A stretch of 64,000 bases of DNA from contig NW_002060949.1 in assembly GCF_000150275.1 (NCBI RefSeq), forward strand, positions 1,299,836 to 1,363,835, given 5' to 3'. Shown in pieces: positions 23,957-37,700 of this stretch (within the stretch, counting starts at the first letter, position 1; every line of letters starts with the position of its first letter). The notes below the pieces were generated by a model. That model worked only from the letters and a program-made list of their open reading frames with translations. It did not search any database and was not told where the DNA came from. Position numbers and translations under genes: made by a program. This stretch comes from Trichoplax adhaerens. Its lineage: Eukaryota > Placozoa > Uniplacotomia > Trichoplacea > Trichoplacidae.

Positions 23957-26392
23957 CCAAGGCCTCTATGGGAATCGAACAAGAGATACTCGTCCCAATG
24001 TAATAAAAGCATCGTTCGCCAAATTGGTAGCCGATTACCTTTAAAGCCTCCAGATAGAACTCATTTTCAGGTAAGTTATGTCTGTTTTATATATTAATTA
24101 TTAGTCATGAATGAGTCTTGACGCCAATATATCACACAGTACTCCCCTATCCTATACAGTATACAGTATACTCACTCGTACGATACAAAAGATACTACAT
24201 GCAGCATTTATTGACAATATCCATCTTACCATTTGTCAATGTAATATGATATGAAAGAGCGAGTGTCAAGTCTGTCATTTGAATACGTCTATAAAAAATT
24301 AAAATATCCCAAGTTTTTGTTGTTTTTTAATACGAATATTGATGAGACATTCGGATCCTATACCTGTTAACTAGTGATGATAAATTTCTTTCAAAAAGGA
24401 TTACTCATCAAAATCAATAGAAGGTAAAATAAAATAATATAATTGATTACTATTTTACCACTCTATTACTTTATAGCTATGCCCAGATGGTACTTCTACT
24501 ATCGATGGCTTCTCTTCTCTCGCCCATCAAATGTTCACCAATGATGAAGAGAAATTAATGAATCCTACTGCTACTTTAGAAGATGTTGGTTGGTTATTTG
24601 AAGAAGTCGATGAAGATGTTGGCATAATGTGGAGATCATCAACACTACCGTTGGCATTATTTGGTACTGGATTAGACGAGAAGGACTTAGGTAATCTAAG
24701 ATCTGTTACAAATCCAATAAAGATTTAGCAATTTAATATATTACGGAACACGAACAGACAAGGAGTCATTAGACCTTAATCTTATTTAAAGTCACGTCAT
24801 CATTGTTAATGATTTATGTTTACTTACCCAAAAATTTAAGTAGGTTGCGAAAGCAATATTAAATGCATAATACAATCACCAAGCCAAGCAATTCTTAAGA
24901 AATCCTCGTCACCTAATACGCAAAATCTTCGGAAAATTACTGCACTGGAAGATGAACTAGCTCGACTCAGGGAGCAAATTTCAGTTTTGGTAGTTAAGAA
25001 TGATCCTATCGCTACTAATGACAACATTGCAAAATGTAAAGTATTATTTATCTGTCAAATAATGCATAAATACATCAATTTCTAGTTAATATTTTTCGAT
25101 GTTTTAATATAAACTACAGTTTATTAGTCTGTCATTAAGAAGAGTTTGTAACGAATAATGTGATTAATATCAGTTTTCTTAATGTATCATTAGCTATACC
25201 TCATGCTACAGTTCCATTCACCGCTCCCGCGCCGCCACCACCACCACCCCCTCCACCGCCACCACCGCCGATGGCCAATGTAAAATTAATGCCATCAATA
25301 AAGTCTAAAACGAAGGTAATAAGCTTGATGAAAAGTAAAAATTGCAGTAAATTATAATAATTTTTTTAGATTCTATGTTTACTATATGTATAATTGGCAT
25401 AAAATAAAATATAATTAGCAAGAAGGGTCTTGCATGATAAATTTAGCCCATAGCCGTATACATGTACACATGTCAATAAGTGACGTTATATTATAGAATA
25501 CTACTGGAAATACCTCTAATAATAATAATGAAAATAAGATGCCAACGATTAGAGATATCGTAAAGGATATAGGTAAAGTCAAACTTCGACAAACACCAAG
25601 GTAAATATAAATATATCCCTTACCATATCAGTGCTCATTTTTTAAGTACAACCATGAAGTTACTATATTGCATGATTTACTAGATGATAAGCATTGCATT
25701 TTTCATTTCATAATTAACGCATACATTTTTATTCCGTACAAATACTATACTTGTAATACTTTTAGGTCTCCTGGAGGTACTCCGCTACACAGAAGGAAGC
25801 CTAAGACCAACCCTCAAGACCCTGCTTCCATTATTGCTGAAGCATTAAAAAAAAAATTTGCAAAGCAAATGCAGACATCATGGCAAGAATCTCCTGGTAT
25901 GATAAACAATTTGCAATTAACTGTAAATGCAACACTAACTTAATTAAATAAGGCATATTTTTAAGTTAGATTGCGAAGCGTTTACTCGACAATGTGTTAC
26001 AGTTATTGGATATTTGAATGGGAAAAATTGAATTTTTTTCTCTTACATTACAATTATCACGCGTACTGTCGTTAATTACTCATTAATGACTCGTATAATT
26101 AATTCTTCACCATAGTTTATTGTTAACAAACGAAACCATTTTTTTCAACTAAAATACAGATAAAGAGAATCGATCTTCCTCATCTTTTCAAAGTAGCCCT
26201 AAAGCTTCTGAATATTGGTCAAAGGTATAACTATAATTAGATTAACTTGCAACCGAAAAAATTGTATTAATACAAATACACGTTTATCGATTAACACTAT
26301 CTTAGACCGGTGCAAGCCCAAGAGATTCTAAAAATCGCAGTAACTTGTCATTTAATAATCCGTCCTCACCATTGGCTGTTAGAAATGTGTAG
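23957..26392 (+). CDS. MTFR1: Mitochondrial fission regulator 1 family protein (5' exon unresolved)
   Basis: MTFR1 family proteins promote mitochondrial fragmentation. Eight exons: 23957-24070, 24477-24690, 24841-25035, 25194-25315, 25497-25600, 25766-25896, 26160-26224 and 26306-26392, giving 343 aa without the start. Exon 1 has KSIVRQIGSRLPLKPP, matching the family SIVRxIGTNL block; exon 2 has LEDVGWLFEE. Next come the coiled coil ITALEDELARLREQI, a run of 13 prolines, and MPTIRDIVKDIGKVKLR. Exon 6 adds SPGGTP and DPASIIAEALKKKFAKQ, and exon 7 DKENRSSS. All are landmarks in family order. Exon 3 has a tandem AAGTAG acceptor, in frame at either AG. An AATAAA at 26927 may be the poly(A) signal. 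The gene could be a common ancestor of MTFR1, MTFR2 and MTFR1L. Confidence 0.92.
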
Positions 26393-27569
26393 CCTGAGCC
26401 ATGTAACACAAGACTGGACAAACGTAGATATTTACTAATTGTTAATCTTAAAAATTGGGTTACCTTGATGAAATTTATGATAGCAACAACAAAGGAAAAG
26501 TCATAAAAATCTGTTGATGCAGTGTAGAACTTAGAGCTAAATAATAATGTAACAAATAGCAATGAATGATTTCGGTATATATGTACGTAGAACGGATGCT
26601 TTGGTTGCAGGTTAAGTGATTGGTTGACTATTCAGTTTTCTATTTCAAATTTAAATTCTACAATACGATAATTAGTGCTAAATGCCGAGTATGTTTATGT
26701 TAATATAATTATTCCGAATTCCGTCTTTAAATGCAACATATCACTACCAATCGAGCACTTGCTAACTTGAGGGTTGATAAAAACGATAGCTTGGTTGCGG
26801 TGTTCCTAAGATACTACAGCTCATTGAGCATTTTGTACAAAGAAATTAATTTAAACAAGTACGCCTGTTGTAGCAACACAATGATATATAGTTATTGCGA
26901 TATTAAAATACTGCATCAAAATTTTTAATAAATGTAAATTTGTACATGCTAAGATGACAGAATCATGCATTTTACTTCAAATGACCAATTTGAATAATTC
27001 AACGTTGGTACAAAAAGAATAGTTATTACTGTATATATATGCTCGATTTACTTTATTAAATTATTTATTTTATTTTATTTTATTTGTATCCGATCAGTTA
27101 TTACACTAATTAATCTCACGAGTCCTTGTGTAGGTATTTGCACCATTTATTGCCCCTCATATACGAGTATATCCATACCTCATCCACCTATTATCCTATG
27201 AGAACTTATCAGTGACACGCTAAAGGAGTCTTCCTCTCTTTTTTAATACTCTGTGTTATACGTAAATAATCATTTATCGCAGTTTTAATACGTTAGATTA
27301 AATTTTTTAATTTTATAGACTGCTTAATATGGTATGAGCTATAGAAGAAATGTATCTAGTCCGACTCTGCCTTGCACATGCATTTTCATATTAAACAGTC
27401 AGTACATTAATAGATAAGAATAATCCATACCGTAATGTTCACATTCATACAATAACTTTCTAAATTTAACTATATCAGGTTGGGCACCAAAGTGCAAATG
27501 ATTCAATTCGATTTTTAGAAAGATAAATTAATGAACAAGTAACGTAGGAAGCGGTGCGGTTTTATTTCG

Positions 27570-27603
<34 letters not shown>

Positions 27604-28774
27604 GGTATTTTCTAAATTACAATAACTTATTAACTAAAAAACGATACCAAGTCAGTGGTTTAGTTTTATCAATTATCTGACATAATGGAAACTTTCTTCG
27701 AAATTCTCGAAAAGCACCAAAATTTTTTAAATCGAAGTAAATCATTGCATAATTGTCAACATACAAGATAATCGAAAATAATAACGCGTTGCTCAAGGTA
27801 CATTTTAGTCAGATAAAATACTACAGTCGAAAACAAAATACAGTAGATCGCGTCAGAAACCTAACAGAGGCTAACGCTACCAGGTGCATATTCAAATTTT
27901 TAAGTTTACATATATTATTTAGTAATCAGATAATAATTATTATTATTATTATAAAACGAAAATCAGTATAAAGCAAAAATTTATCAACCGGATCGGTATA
28001 ATAAAATTAGGTTCTGTCTACAAAAAAGTGACAGCAATCTAAATAAACTGTTTAGTTGCATCAATATTTATCAGTTTATAATAACAACCTAAAATGTATC
28101 TGTTTTAAAAATTTAATACAGACAGTATAAAAGGTAAAACGGCATTTTTATGAACAGTAATAATAAAAGCACAACTATAATTTTGATTTCATATCTATCT
28201 ATCGTTGAGAAGGGGTGTCGAAAGAAATCTTATATAACAAAAATCAATAGTGGTATGTTAAAAATTGTTGCAAAGGTATTTCGGTTCGTTTTGTAGTACT
28301 AAACAAAATGACATTGACATATTTATAGTACTGTATATATCAACAGTAACACCAATAAAGAACACTGTAATAAAATAGAACTTTGAGTGAAGATAAAGCT
28401 TATCGAATTTAACTTAATTGGTAAAACGTTACATGTCAGCCTTATTCCTAAAAAGTTCTGACTTGATCGATAGTTTTGATTAACTCATTAGATAAGGAGT
28501 GAATTATCAAACAAAGATAAGAAATGGTAAAAATTGAACGAAAAAAATAAAACATCGAACAGACAAACAATCTATAAAAATTGTAAATTAATTTAATAAT
28601 GTTAATTAATACTATAATGTGGACTCTGTCTATCTAGTACGGAAAAATTTATAATGCACACTTGGAGTGAAATTGTGTCTGGTGGTATTAGTATCTAAAA
28701 ACATTGACAGATTGATTGACGGAGCAAATATTGTTACATCGGGTACTATTCTCCATCCATAGGAAAGAACTATT
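26393..28774. other. Convergent spacer between MTFR1 and PDE7A
   Basis: The genes end tail to tail across 2.4 kb of AT-rich sequence. It contains an alternating AT run (27572-27600) and an ATT run near 27938. I see no further exon. Confidence 0.65.
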
Positions 28775-31700
28775 CTAATTTTTTTCACTTTTGACAACTT
28801 TGTCCCATTTCACTAAGTTATCGTTCATATTTTCCAGCATCATATCACATAGAGGTGTATGTAAAAAGTCTGACCAACAGCTAAATAACGGCCTTGCCAC
28901 ATATTGGTAAAATCCTTTCAAAAATAACAAGTATCAATAGAAAAAATTTACGGATACAGCATCTATAAATTTAAAGATTTGACCCAGTATAGATTTCATA
29001 CATATCTTTCAATATTTAACTTATTTATAAGCTGTATCTCGACAATCAGGTATACTGTACTAACCAACTTGAATATCAGCAGTTGTATGCTTAGTGTCGT
29101 CAAAAAGTGGAGAAATTTCAATACCAAGTTCCTTTTCCTTGTTACCTGTAAACGCGTAACAGAATATTTATTTAAATAATTTGCAACAAAACGAAAACAT
29201 GGCATTTCATATAAGAGGATACCCCCCACCTTGATCGAAAAATTCTGATGTAACTCTTTTACTCCATCGCGAACATAGATGCCATGATCTACAAGGATTA
29301 CTTATGTCTGCACACTTTAATGCAATCTGTAGCATTAAGGTCTTATGATCATGGTTATTGATATTGAAGGTGTCGTTATCTACAAGTAACTGAAATTGAA
29401 ACAAGCGTGTGGCATTATAATGACTTCAAGTAAAATAAATAAATACAACTGACTGAAAAATCAGGTTATCATAGTCATTTTTCTCAACTTGACATATGTA
29501 TTTAGATTAGTAACAGCTTGTATTGTATGCTTTTAAGCATGTCAGGTACCTTAAATTTGGATAGATATTCTTGCTGTTTAGCCATATCAGTTGATAAAAT
29601 CAACGCAACAATTTGATCTTCAATAAATCGCCTACCAAAATATAGTACCAGTGCACCATATAATAAAAAATTTTTATTATCGATAACAAAAATATATCTC
29701 ATGCACTACGTAGCTAACTAATTTATCACTAAAATCAATAAATTTACCGCTGGCTACTTGGTAAGTGTTCGATAACACCAGAGTCTCTCAGTAGAGCGAT
29801 AGCAGCACGACAATGATGATTTTCCAGGACAGATATAACCTATGGATTAATTCATATATACATACAAACTGAGAAAAAATATTAATAAAACTAATCCAAT
29901 AAAGGGGGACTTACCCCGAATATTTTGGGTAGAAAATGTGAAGTTGCGATTAAGAAATTTTGATTAACTCCTAATGTGACCAGCATTAAAGCAGACATTA
30001 TAAAGTTATCTTTAAGTGTAATGGCATATTTGAATAATAGCAGAATATATTCATTGATAGATATGTCACCTGGATGGTCAATATCATGCAAAAGTGCAGC
30101 TAGTAATGAATAGAATATTTCGATTTCGCTTAAGGAATCGGCAATCTATTAATAAAATTAAATGTAATCCTTTATCATGGAAATTGACAACGTCCTCAAT
30201 CTAGAAAAAACTCCCTTATCCCTGAATTATATGAGAGGCTAATGACAATACGAATTTTCAATATCAAAAATTTATCGCATTTAAAAGCGCAACATTACAC
30301 CGTAAGAAATGCAAGTCTATAGGGTAAGATTTCACCTTGGCCTCCAATAGATAGCAATGTACTGCTTGAGTGACATCTGCAGCGTGAGTGGAATTGTGAA
30401 ATGGATTTCTTCGATGGTATGATTCTTCGATAAGTTCTAGGATGAGAATAAATACGATTAATTGAAATTGCGCCAATAAAAAGTTCTCGTATAGAATGAT
30501 AAAAATTTTAAATCACATTTTAAGTAGCCAATTGAACGTAGAATATATAATACCATGTAACATCTAATATAAATGATTCGATAACGTGCGATTAATTATT
30601 GTGTCATATAATACTTACTACATAATCGCATCAATTTAAGAACGTCCAAATCAAGCGTAGCAATTAAGTTATGTTTTTGAAATAGATGCATGGCAAGATT
30701 AAATAGCGGATGACCTATTTTAAAAATATTACATTGAGGTATAAAGAGAAAGTTAATTGATATGTACGATGTTGTAAAGAATAAGTAATTACAAGTTATA
30801 AAGTAAGTTAGATGAGTACGTAAGATTTAATATTAATACATAATTGTCTGCAATTCTTAATATGGCTGTGTAAAGATTTTATTATGTGAGACAGCATAGC
30901 CTACCTCATAGCCCTAAATTATAGACAATGATTTTTATTAGAAAGGATCGTGTAAAATAATCCCTTATGCAACCCTCATTAGTACATGATAAGAAGAAAA
31001 TACTCATCGATCGGTTATGTATGCACTAGCTTATCAGAAACTAATTTGCCTACAGTAGGTTTCAACCCATTAGGTCTATATTTACTATACGGTATATGGT
31101 TGCTATCAAGTGTTTCCTAAATAACTGAATCAATGTTATTAAGCCTCCCTATGGGTATAAATATCGATGTAGCGATTAGCTTATACTAATTCACTAAATG
31201 GAAAGACTCATTATACCAAGGACCTCAAATATCCAATGAATTATCAAAGATCTCATACCGTACAAGAAAGTCCGAAATTATCAATAAATTATAAACACAG
31301 GCATTTCTATATTGCCATATTGTATAAATAACTTTGTTCATGTATGTATATATACACTTTTAATACTACAATTTAATCTCTACCACTAATAATGTTACGG
31401 GGTATAATTAACCATGAGATGGTCTAGCAACTAATGAAAGGATATCAATCATTGCACTAATTTGAACTCTTTCTGAAGTTAATAAAACTAACGCAATNNN
31501 NNNNNNNNNNNNNNNNNNNNNNNNNNNNNNNNNNNNNNNNNNNNNNNGCCTCAGTATATCAAAAGCTATTATGCCCTAAGGTATATGGGCATAAATTTAA
31601 AGTATACGAGTCAGTAAAGCCTATATACTATCAAATATTAACGTTATCCGTACAGAACAAAGCCTAAATAGCGAAATATCGCATAAAGAGAAAAAGTTTA

Positions 31701-34700
31701 AATCCATAACTATGAAAAATATTTAAGTTTATGTATATAGGTCTCTAGTATCAAGTCACGCTAGTCTATGATAAAATAAAAGAAAAATTTTACTGCTTTA
31801 TTTATTGTTTACAGAAATACTTCTGATCTATTATCAATCGATATAGATATATATATATATATATCATGAAATTTACTAGCTATTCATATATTTATAGGGA
31901 TAATATGTAAAAATGCGTAGAGTACCAGTTTTAGCCTAAGTATATCGTTAAGAAATGAGAAAATTTTGCAGGGTGTGTGTACCTTGCACAGATGTGAATT
32001 AGAATTATAGTAATTTAGAAAACCTTCATTCTTTTACGGTAAACTAAATAAGGAAACGAATTGGTAATATTACCCTGATTTAGAATAGCATATTTCTTAC
32101 CTCTTGTTACTAAATCCAGTTTTATTGTATCAAATTCCCATTCGTCGGCATTATCTAATAACATCTGTGAAATATCAACAATCAGTTTCTATATTGGTGG
32201 ATATATGAATGTAACATATAAATAGATTATATCATACAAGAATCAATATGTGCCATAATTTAAAGCTAAATCATCAACCAAGAAATTATTACCCGAGGAC
32301 TAAAATCTACAATAACGGGGATAAATATAGGCTCTTTGCCACTGGCCTGAATTGTATAGTATACAGTCGAGCAGATCTATATTTTTCCCATTATTTGTAT
32401 TGTATTGGTAAATGCATTTAACTTGTAACTGACTACAGTATAGTATTATTAGCTTTGTAAATACTTTATACGTTTCTATTACAATTATATATTTAATAAA
32501 GTAAAGTATTAATTAATTTTGGCTTGAATTACTATGAATAACAATTTATCGTAACTAATATTGGATTATTAGCAATATTTTCGTTTACATGCCTGATTAT
32601 AAGCTTACAAGATATTATCACAGTACTATACTATCATTTAGGATGGAATGATAAGATCCCAAGTGACTCTTCGATTCACCGTTTAACATTGTACATTGTG
32701 CACTTATAGGGGATCCGGTAAAGTTTGAGGAGCTACAATGCATTGCCGCGATAAACATTCTTTGCAAGGTACAAAACAACGAAAATTTCTGTTATAATTT
32801 CTATGTGCCGCACAGACAATGTAGTTTACACAACGGTAAAAAACAACACCAAATATATACTATACGGAGCTGAAGTAGTTCAAGATGCATATCTCGAGAT
32901 CTGTGCTAACTACTAAAGCCCCTTTTAAATAGTACAGTCTCTTAAAATATGTACAAGTACAGTATTGTATGGCATCATACCGTTGAAATGTATATTGTCT
33001 ATTGCAATAACGATTATACACTATATAAGGCCAAAGGGAACTTCAAAGGATTAATATAATAGATAAAACGCCAAAATGTATACAGTACGTCATAAACAAT
33101 AACTCGATTAATGATCAGGATGATACGCACACATCTCTATTACAATATACGCGTATATTGTAAATTTAATTAATTTATATGCATGCTCGAAGTTACGTGC
33201 TTGAGGAGGGAATATTAAAAAAAATAATGAGAATTTTAAAAAAATAAATACCTATAGAATTCAATACAGTATCAACTGCTGATTATCTGAAATTGATAAC
33301 CCGGTAGCGATCATTATAACTGATAAGGTAGAATTGAAATTGGGGTATGTTAAGTTAATTATGGTGCTTCGTCTCCGACGGTGAGAGGAATCTGCGATTA
33401 TTAAAATCCTTCTTGAATCTGATTTATGCAACTACCGTATAAGGCAATATTGTCTTGCTATACAAAGCATAATAATTTTTTTTGCATATCAACAGTTTTA
33501 CAGTTTGCGTACGTATTTAGCGAAAATCAATGATGCATTATATCAAGCTTTAACAGTAACTATTTAGATCAAGTTAAATTTATAACCTTACACTCCAACT
33601 ATCACATTGTGATACAAATGTATATATATATACAATATAAATAATAATCGTATGTTATCCTTTAAAAACATGTAGTTCATTAATCCATTAAGATCCTGTA
33701 GAACCGGATCAATACTAGAACCTTTACGTCATACTGTACATTAACACGAAGTTTCAGGAGTGCAAAGTTATAAAATATTTTCTTCCCTTACAACTCTACT
33801 CAACGATCTGGTCTATAGCATATCTCGTATGATAGCTATCATTATCGGATGTTAAATTGATTATATCTCGTGGTCAATACGTTACGATGTTATGCTTACA
33901 AGTTATAAGTGTATAACAACGATCTATAGTTGCTAGTTGTCGATAGAGCAATTATACATTGATACGCGTTTACTATTGTTTCAAGACTTACTTGCCAATA
34001 TGTTAGCTATTTATACATTTTAGTAAGCACAATACTGTAGCAACGATTCATAAATATTGTATATAAACGTATTAATTCACTTAATGACAACACCTGCAAA
34101 ATGGTCAATTGCAAGAATGAAGTAACGCAATTTAGTCTGCTGCCTGAAGCTATAAAGTACCCTGAAGCATCAAATATGAGCTAATTGAATATAAAACTAA
34201 ACACTGTTAGGATGAGAACATAGTGTCATGATCAACACTATTATTCAATATACTGTACAGTATATATAAAATTCTTGTGATACGTTTGTGGCTTACAAAG
34301 TAATGAAATTGCATGTATTGTTAATACGCTTACTAATCGACTGGTATTCATAAATTACATAAGTACATTTTATGGATGTAATGGTATGTAAAAATGCAGC
34401 AATTTATACGGCATCGAAAATTATCGTATCGTCTAATGATTTAAAGCAAAATAAAAGAATTAAAGTTTGATTATGCATTATTAAAAGCTCAAAGATAGCA
34501 ATCGATTTTAACGATCAATATAATCTCAAATTAAAATTTCTTCATTTAAAATGATTCAGTCGTTGCAATGACTCACTAAGGATATGAGAAAATCAGGCAG
34601 TATAAAATATGTTCCATGCAAGTAATGACAGGAATCCGCCTATTTATTTTGTAGTATACTTAATTAAAGTTAACAAGAGTGCTATAAAGACTGCCCGATC

Positions 34701-37700
34701 AAGATAAAAGTATGCACTGTTATGAACCGCGCCAACAACTATTTTAGCTTCTTGTGTAATCGCTGTCAATGAAAAGTAGTAATGCCAGCAATATGGCTTT
34801 TACGTATGAGACTTGAAAAGCATCGATTAACTTTTTACCGGAAATTGATGAGGAAATAGGTCCTATTAGCTGGATATTTCGTTAATGCAGTAAGAATGTC
34901 AAGGAGATGAAAGTAGATTTCTATTTGGAAAGTGTCAATTGGTGTATGTATGTATACCAAGGTAGACATGGTCAATCACTTGCGAAAAGATGGTATCTTG
35001 CACTGCCAATGAAAGAATGATACAACGTACCATCGCTGCTAGATGATATTACTAGGTAAACTATTGTGTCCCGATTAGCGTAAAATCACATACATTTAAA
35101 ATATACCGTACTTCTATGCTCCATTTTCCATTTTTATCTCTCTACTTGTCAGACAAATAAACAATAATTTTTCACCCGATGATGATAATAATATTATTAA
35201 TTAAACAATACGCGTTCAGACGTAACATAGTAACAAGACGCAATATTTATAAAATGTCCACATCTACTGTGCTATATACGGGTGAACAGTACTGTTGTAT
35301 ATGCCTTGTGCTCCATATCAAAACGGCGAAACTAGTCAGTCTGTTGGATCATCATGTAAAGCTATAAGTAGAAGTGAGTGGTGGGTGATTCAATGTGATA
35401 CCGTAAAATAGTTATGAAGTACTTTATTGATGGTTATTGACAATGCTTCACTAATATCATTGTCTAACTTTGGTCTATGGCAGCACTAAAGAGGATGTTA
35501 CCGACGTCAATGTGAACTGTGCACGTATAATCCGATTTCCAATAAATACAATTTTTAGAAAAACAAGACTTTGGTGTATTGCTTAAGTTGAAGTGTACTA
35601 GATTGCAATTAGCGTCTTGTTGGTGGACAACAACTAGGCATTATTGTAAGAGCAGGGATAAAATGTTGAAATTATTTTCAATTTAATTTGACCCATAATA
35701 GAAATACTGTAAGCATAGTCATTGAATAGGATGCAATGGTAAGCATATCGTATTTACAGCTAATAGCATGAGAATAGAATACAGTAACAAAAAACTTATT
35801 TACCTGCGTTAGGCCAGGATATTCGGTGTCCAAGACCAGCGTCGGTAAATGAGTGTGCTTGGATGCATTGAAATAGCTTTTGTTATCACTAAATTTTGTA
35901 CCAATACTTGATCGTCGTAACAACATGCAATTTCTATAACGCCGCCTTGCAGTACAATTGTCTACGGTAGTTTCGTTGATTGTAGTTGAAGTATCTAAAC
36001 GACAAGAGACAATAATGTATAGAAATGTTAACAAATAGACATTGAAAGCAAATTCAAAAAAATAGTAGTATATTACTAACATAAATTGTTCTAGCGTAAC
36101 ACTATCACCCGATCAACCTAATTTAAATCGCAATTGACGAGCATATTGGTGTATCATGAGTAAACAAACTGGTTTTCATTGATCAAATTTATCATTTTAA
36201 TTACGGCATGATCAAAAAATAAACTAACGCTAGTGTATGGTATATTTTAGGACTACATGCAATTTCCCATCGAGTAATAACGCACCATAGTATAGTACAG
36301 TCTCCATAGTGGCCTATTACTCTCATCAAAGTAGTGATGAGGAAAAGATGACAAAAAAAAAAAAATTACGTCAAAGTTGCCTTTGTTCCAATCAACAGAT
36401 ACGGCCTATAAGCAGACTGAAATTTGGATCCGATTATCCCTAAAGTGCCTATGACTATTTGTAATAAGGAAATGTCTAGATTGAAGAAACGTATAGGCAA
36501 CAGCCTAACTTTACTCTATCTCTAGATACTGTATCATGGAAAACAACAAAGAAAATTATTTTGGTAAAGAAATTCCAAATTGTGCGATATTCTCATGGCC
36601 TCCCTCTCCCAAAATTGCCAGTGCTTGCTTGCAAATACGTTTCAATGACAAACGATCGCTGATTCTAGCGACAGTTGAAGTATTTTTTTATTGCATCTTG
36701 CACAGGGCAATGCCGTATCGTATGCAGTAGCATTGCAATTCATCTTGCATCTATTTACTTACTGTACATTAAAGTGTCTAGTATGACAGTGCTTTTGCCC
36801 TTATTTCTGGATCAATGACAACACATGTAAAAATGGATCTACAATCGTGAGTTATCTTATCTGTGTGAAGAGTGATGATTCATAAACTACCTTGTCGTGT
36901 AGAGTATTTACTTTTATATTGACAGATTTTATTTTGAAGTGGTTTAGCTTTTTTCTTTTATTCGACAGTATTGGTAGAACTGTATATAGACCTCGTTGGA
37001 TGATAGCGTTTATTAGCCGACAAGCGGCATATTTCAATAGCCATCTACTGCCATACTTTACTGCTGTACAAAGGTTGTAGTAGTCTGATAACTGTAGAGT
37101 AGACAAGTGATATCAAATACAAGAGTCCATGTTGACTTTTTGTCTATCCTGCTACACACACACACACGCATTGAATAAGTCTGACAATATTTTTTTACCG
37201 TTTTCGTTGATCAATGTTGATGAAGGCAATTGCGGCAATCTAGCCATACTACCAAGTCGATTTGCTTTACGTGACTTGTCCAAATTTCTTCGTATTCCAA
37301 TGTCACCTGTACAATATCATGGTGTTCAAGCAAAAGAAAAAACTTTAGCAAACACTCATCGCTGCGGTTTCAACGTTTCAACGGTAACTGATGGCCAATG
37401 ATATTACTGGATGGCATTATATACGGCTAACGACTGCTTCACTTTGGACACGTACCGTGAGTCCAGTACAGTCGTGTACAGTGTATAGTCGTGTACAGTG
37501 TATAGTACTGTACAGTCGTGTACTGTACTGTACAGTGTCCAGTACAGTGTACAGTACAGTACAGTCCTGTACAGGGTGGGACGGACGTGTGACAGACAAA
37601 ATACCAATTACAGCTTCTGTATGGCAGTACTGTACTCAGTAAGCTTTTGTCACCAGATACTGGAGATTATCGTATGATGTCAGTGTACACTCACTGCTGA

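Noticed and set aside
23957-24070. Alternative frame of the first MTFR1 exon giving GNRTRDTRPNVIKASF
   Set aside because: The neighbouring frame gives SIVRQIGSRLPLKPP, a clear MTFR1 family block, and it joins the next exon in phase 0.
35678-36082. 134-codon minus-strand open frame taken as one gene
   Set aside because: Only 35994-35804 is bounded by good splice sites and fits PDE7A phase. The flanks read through intron.
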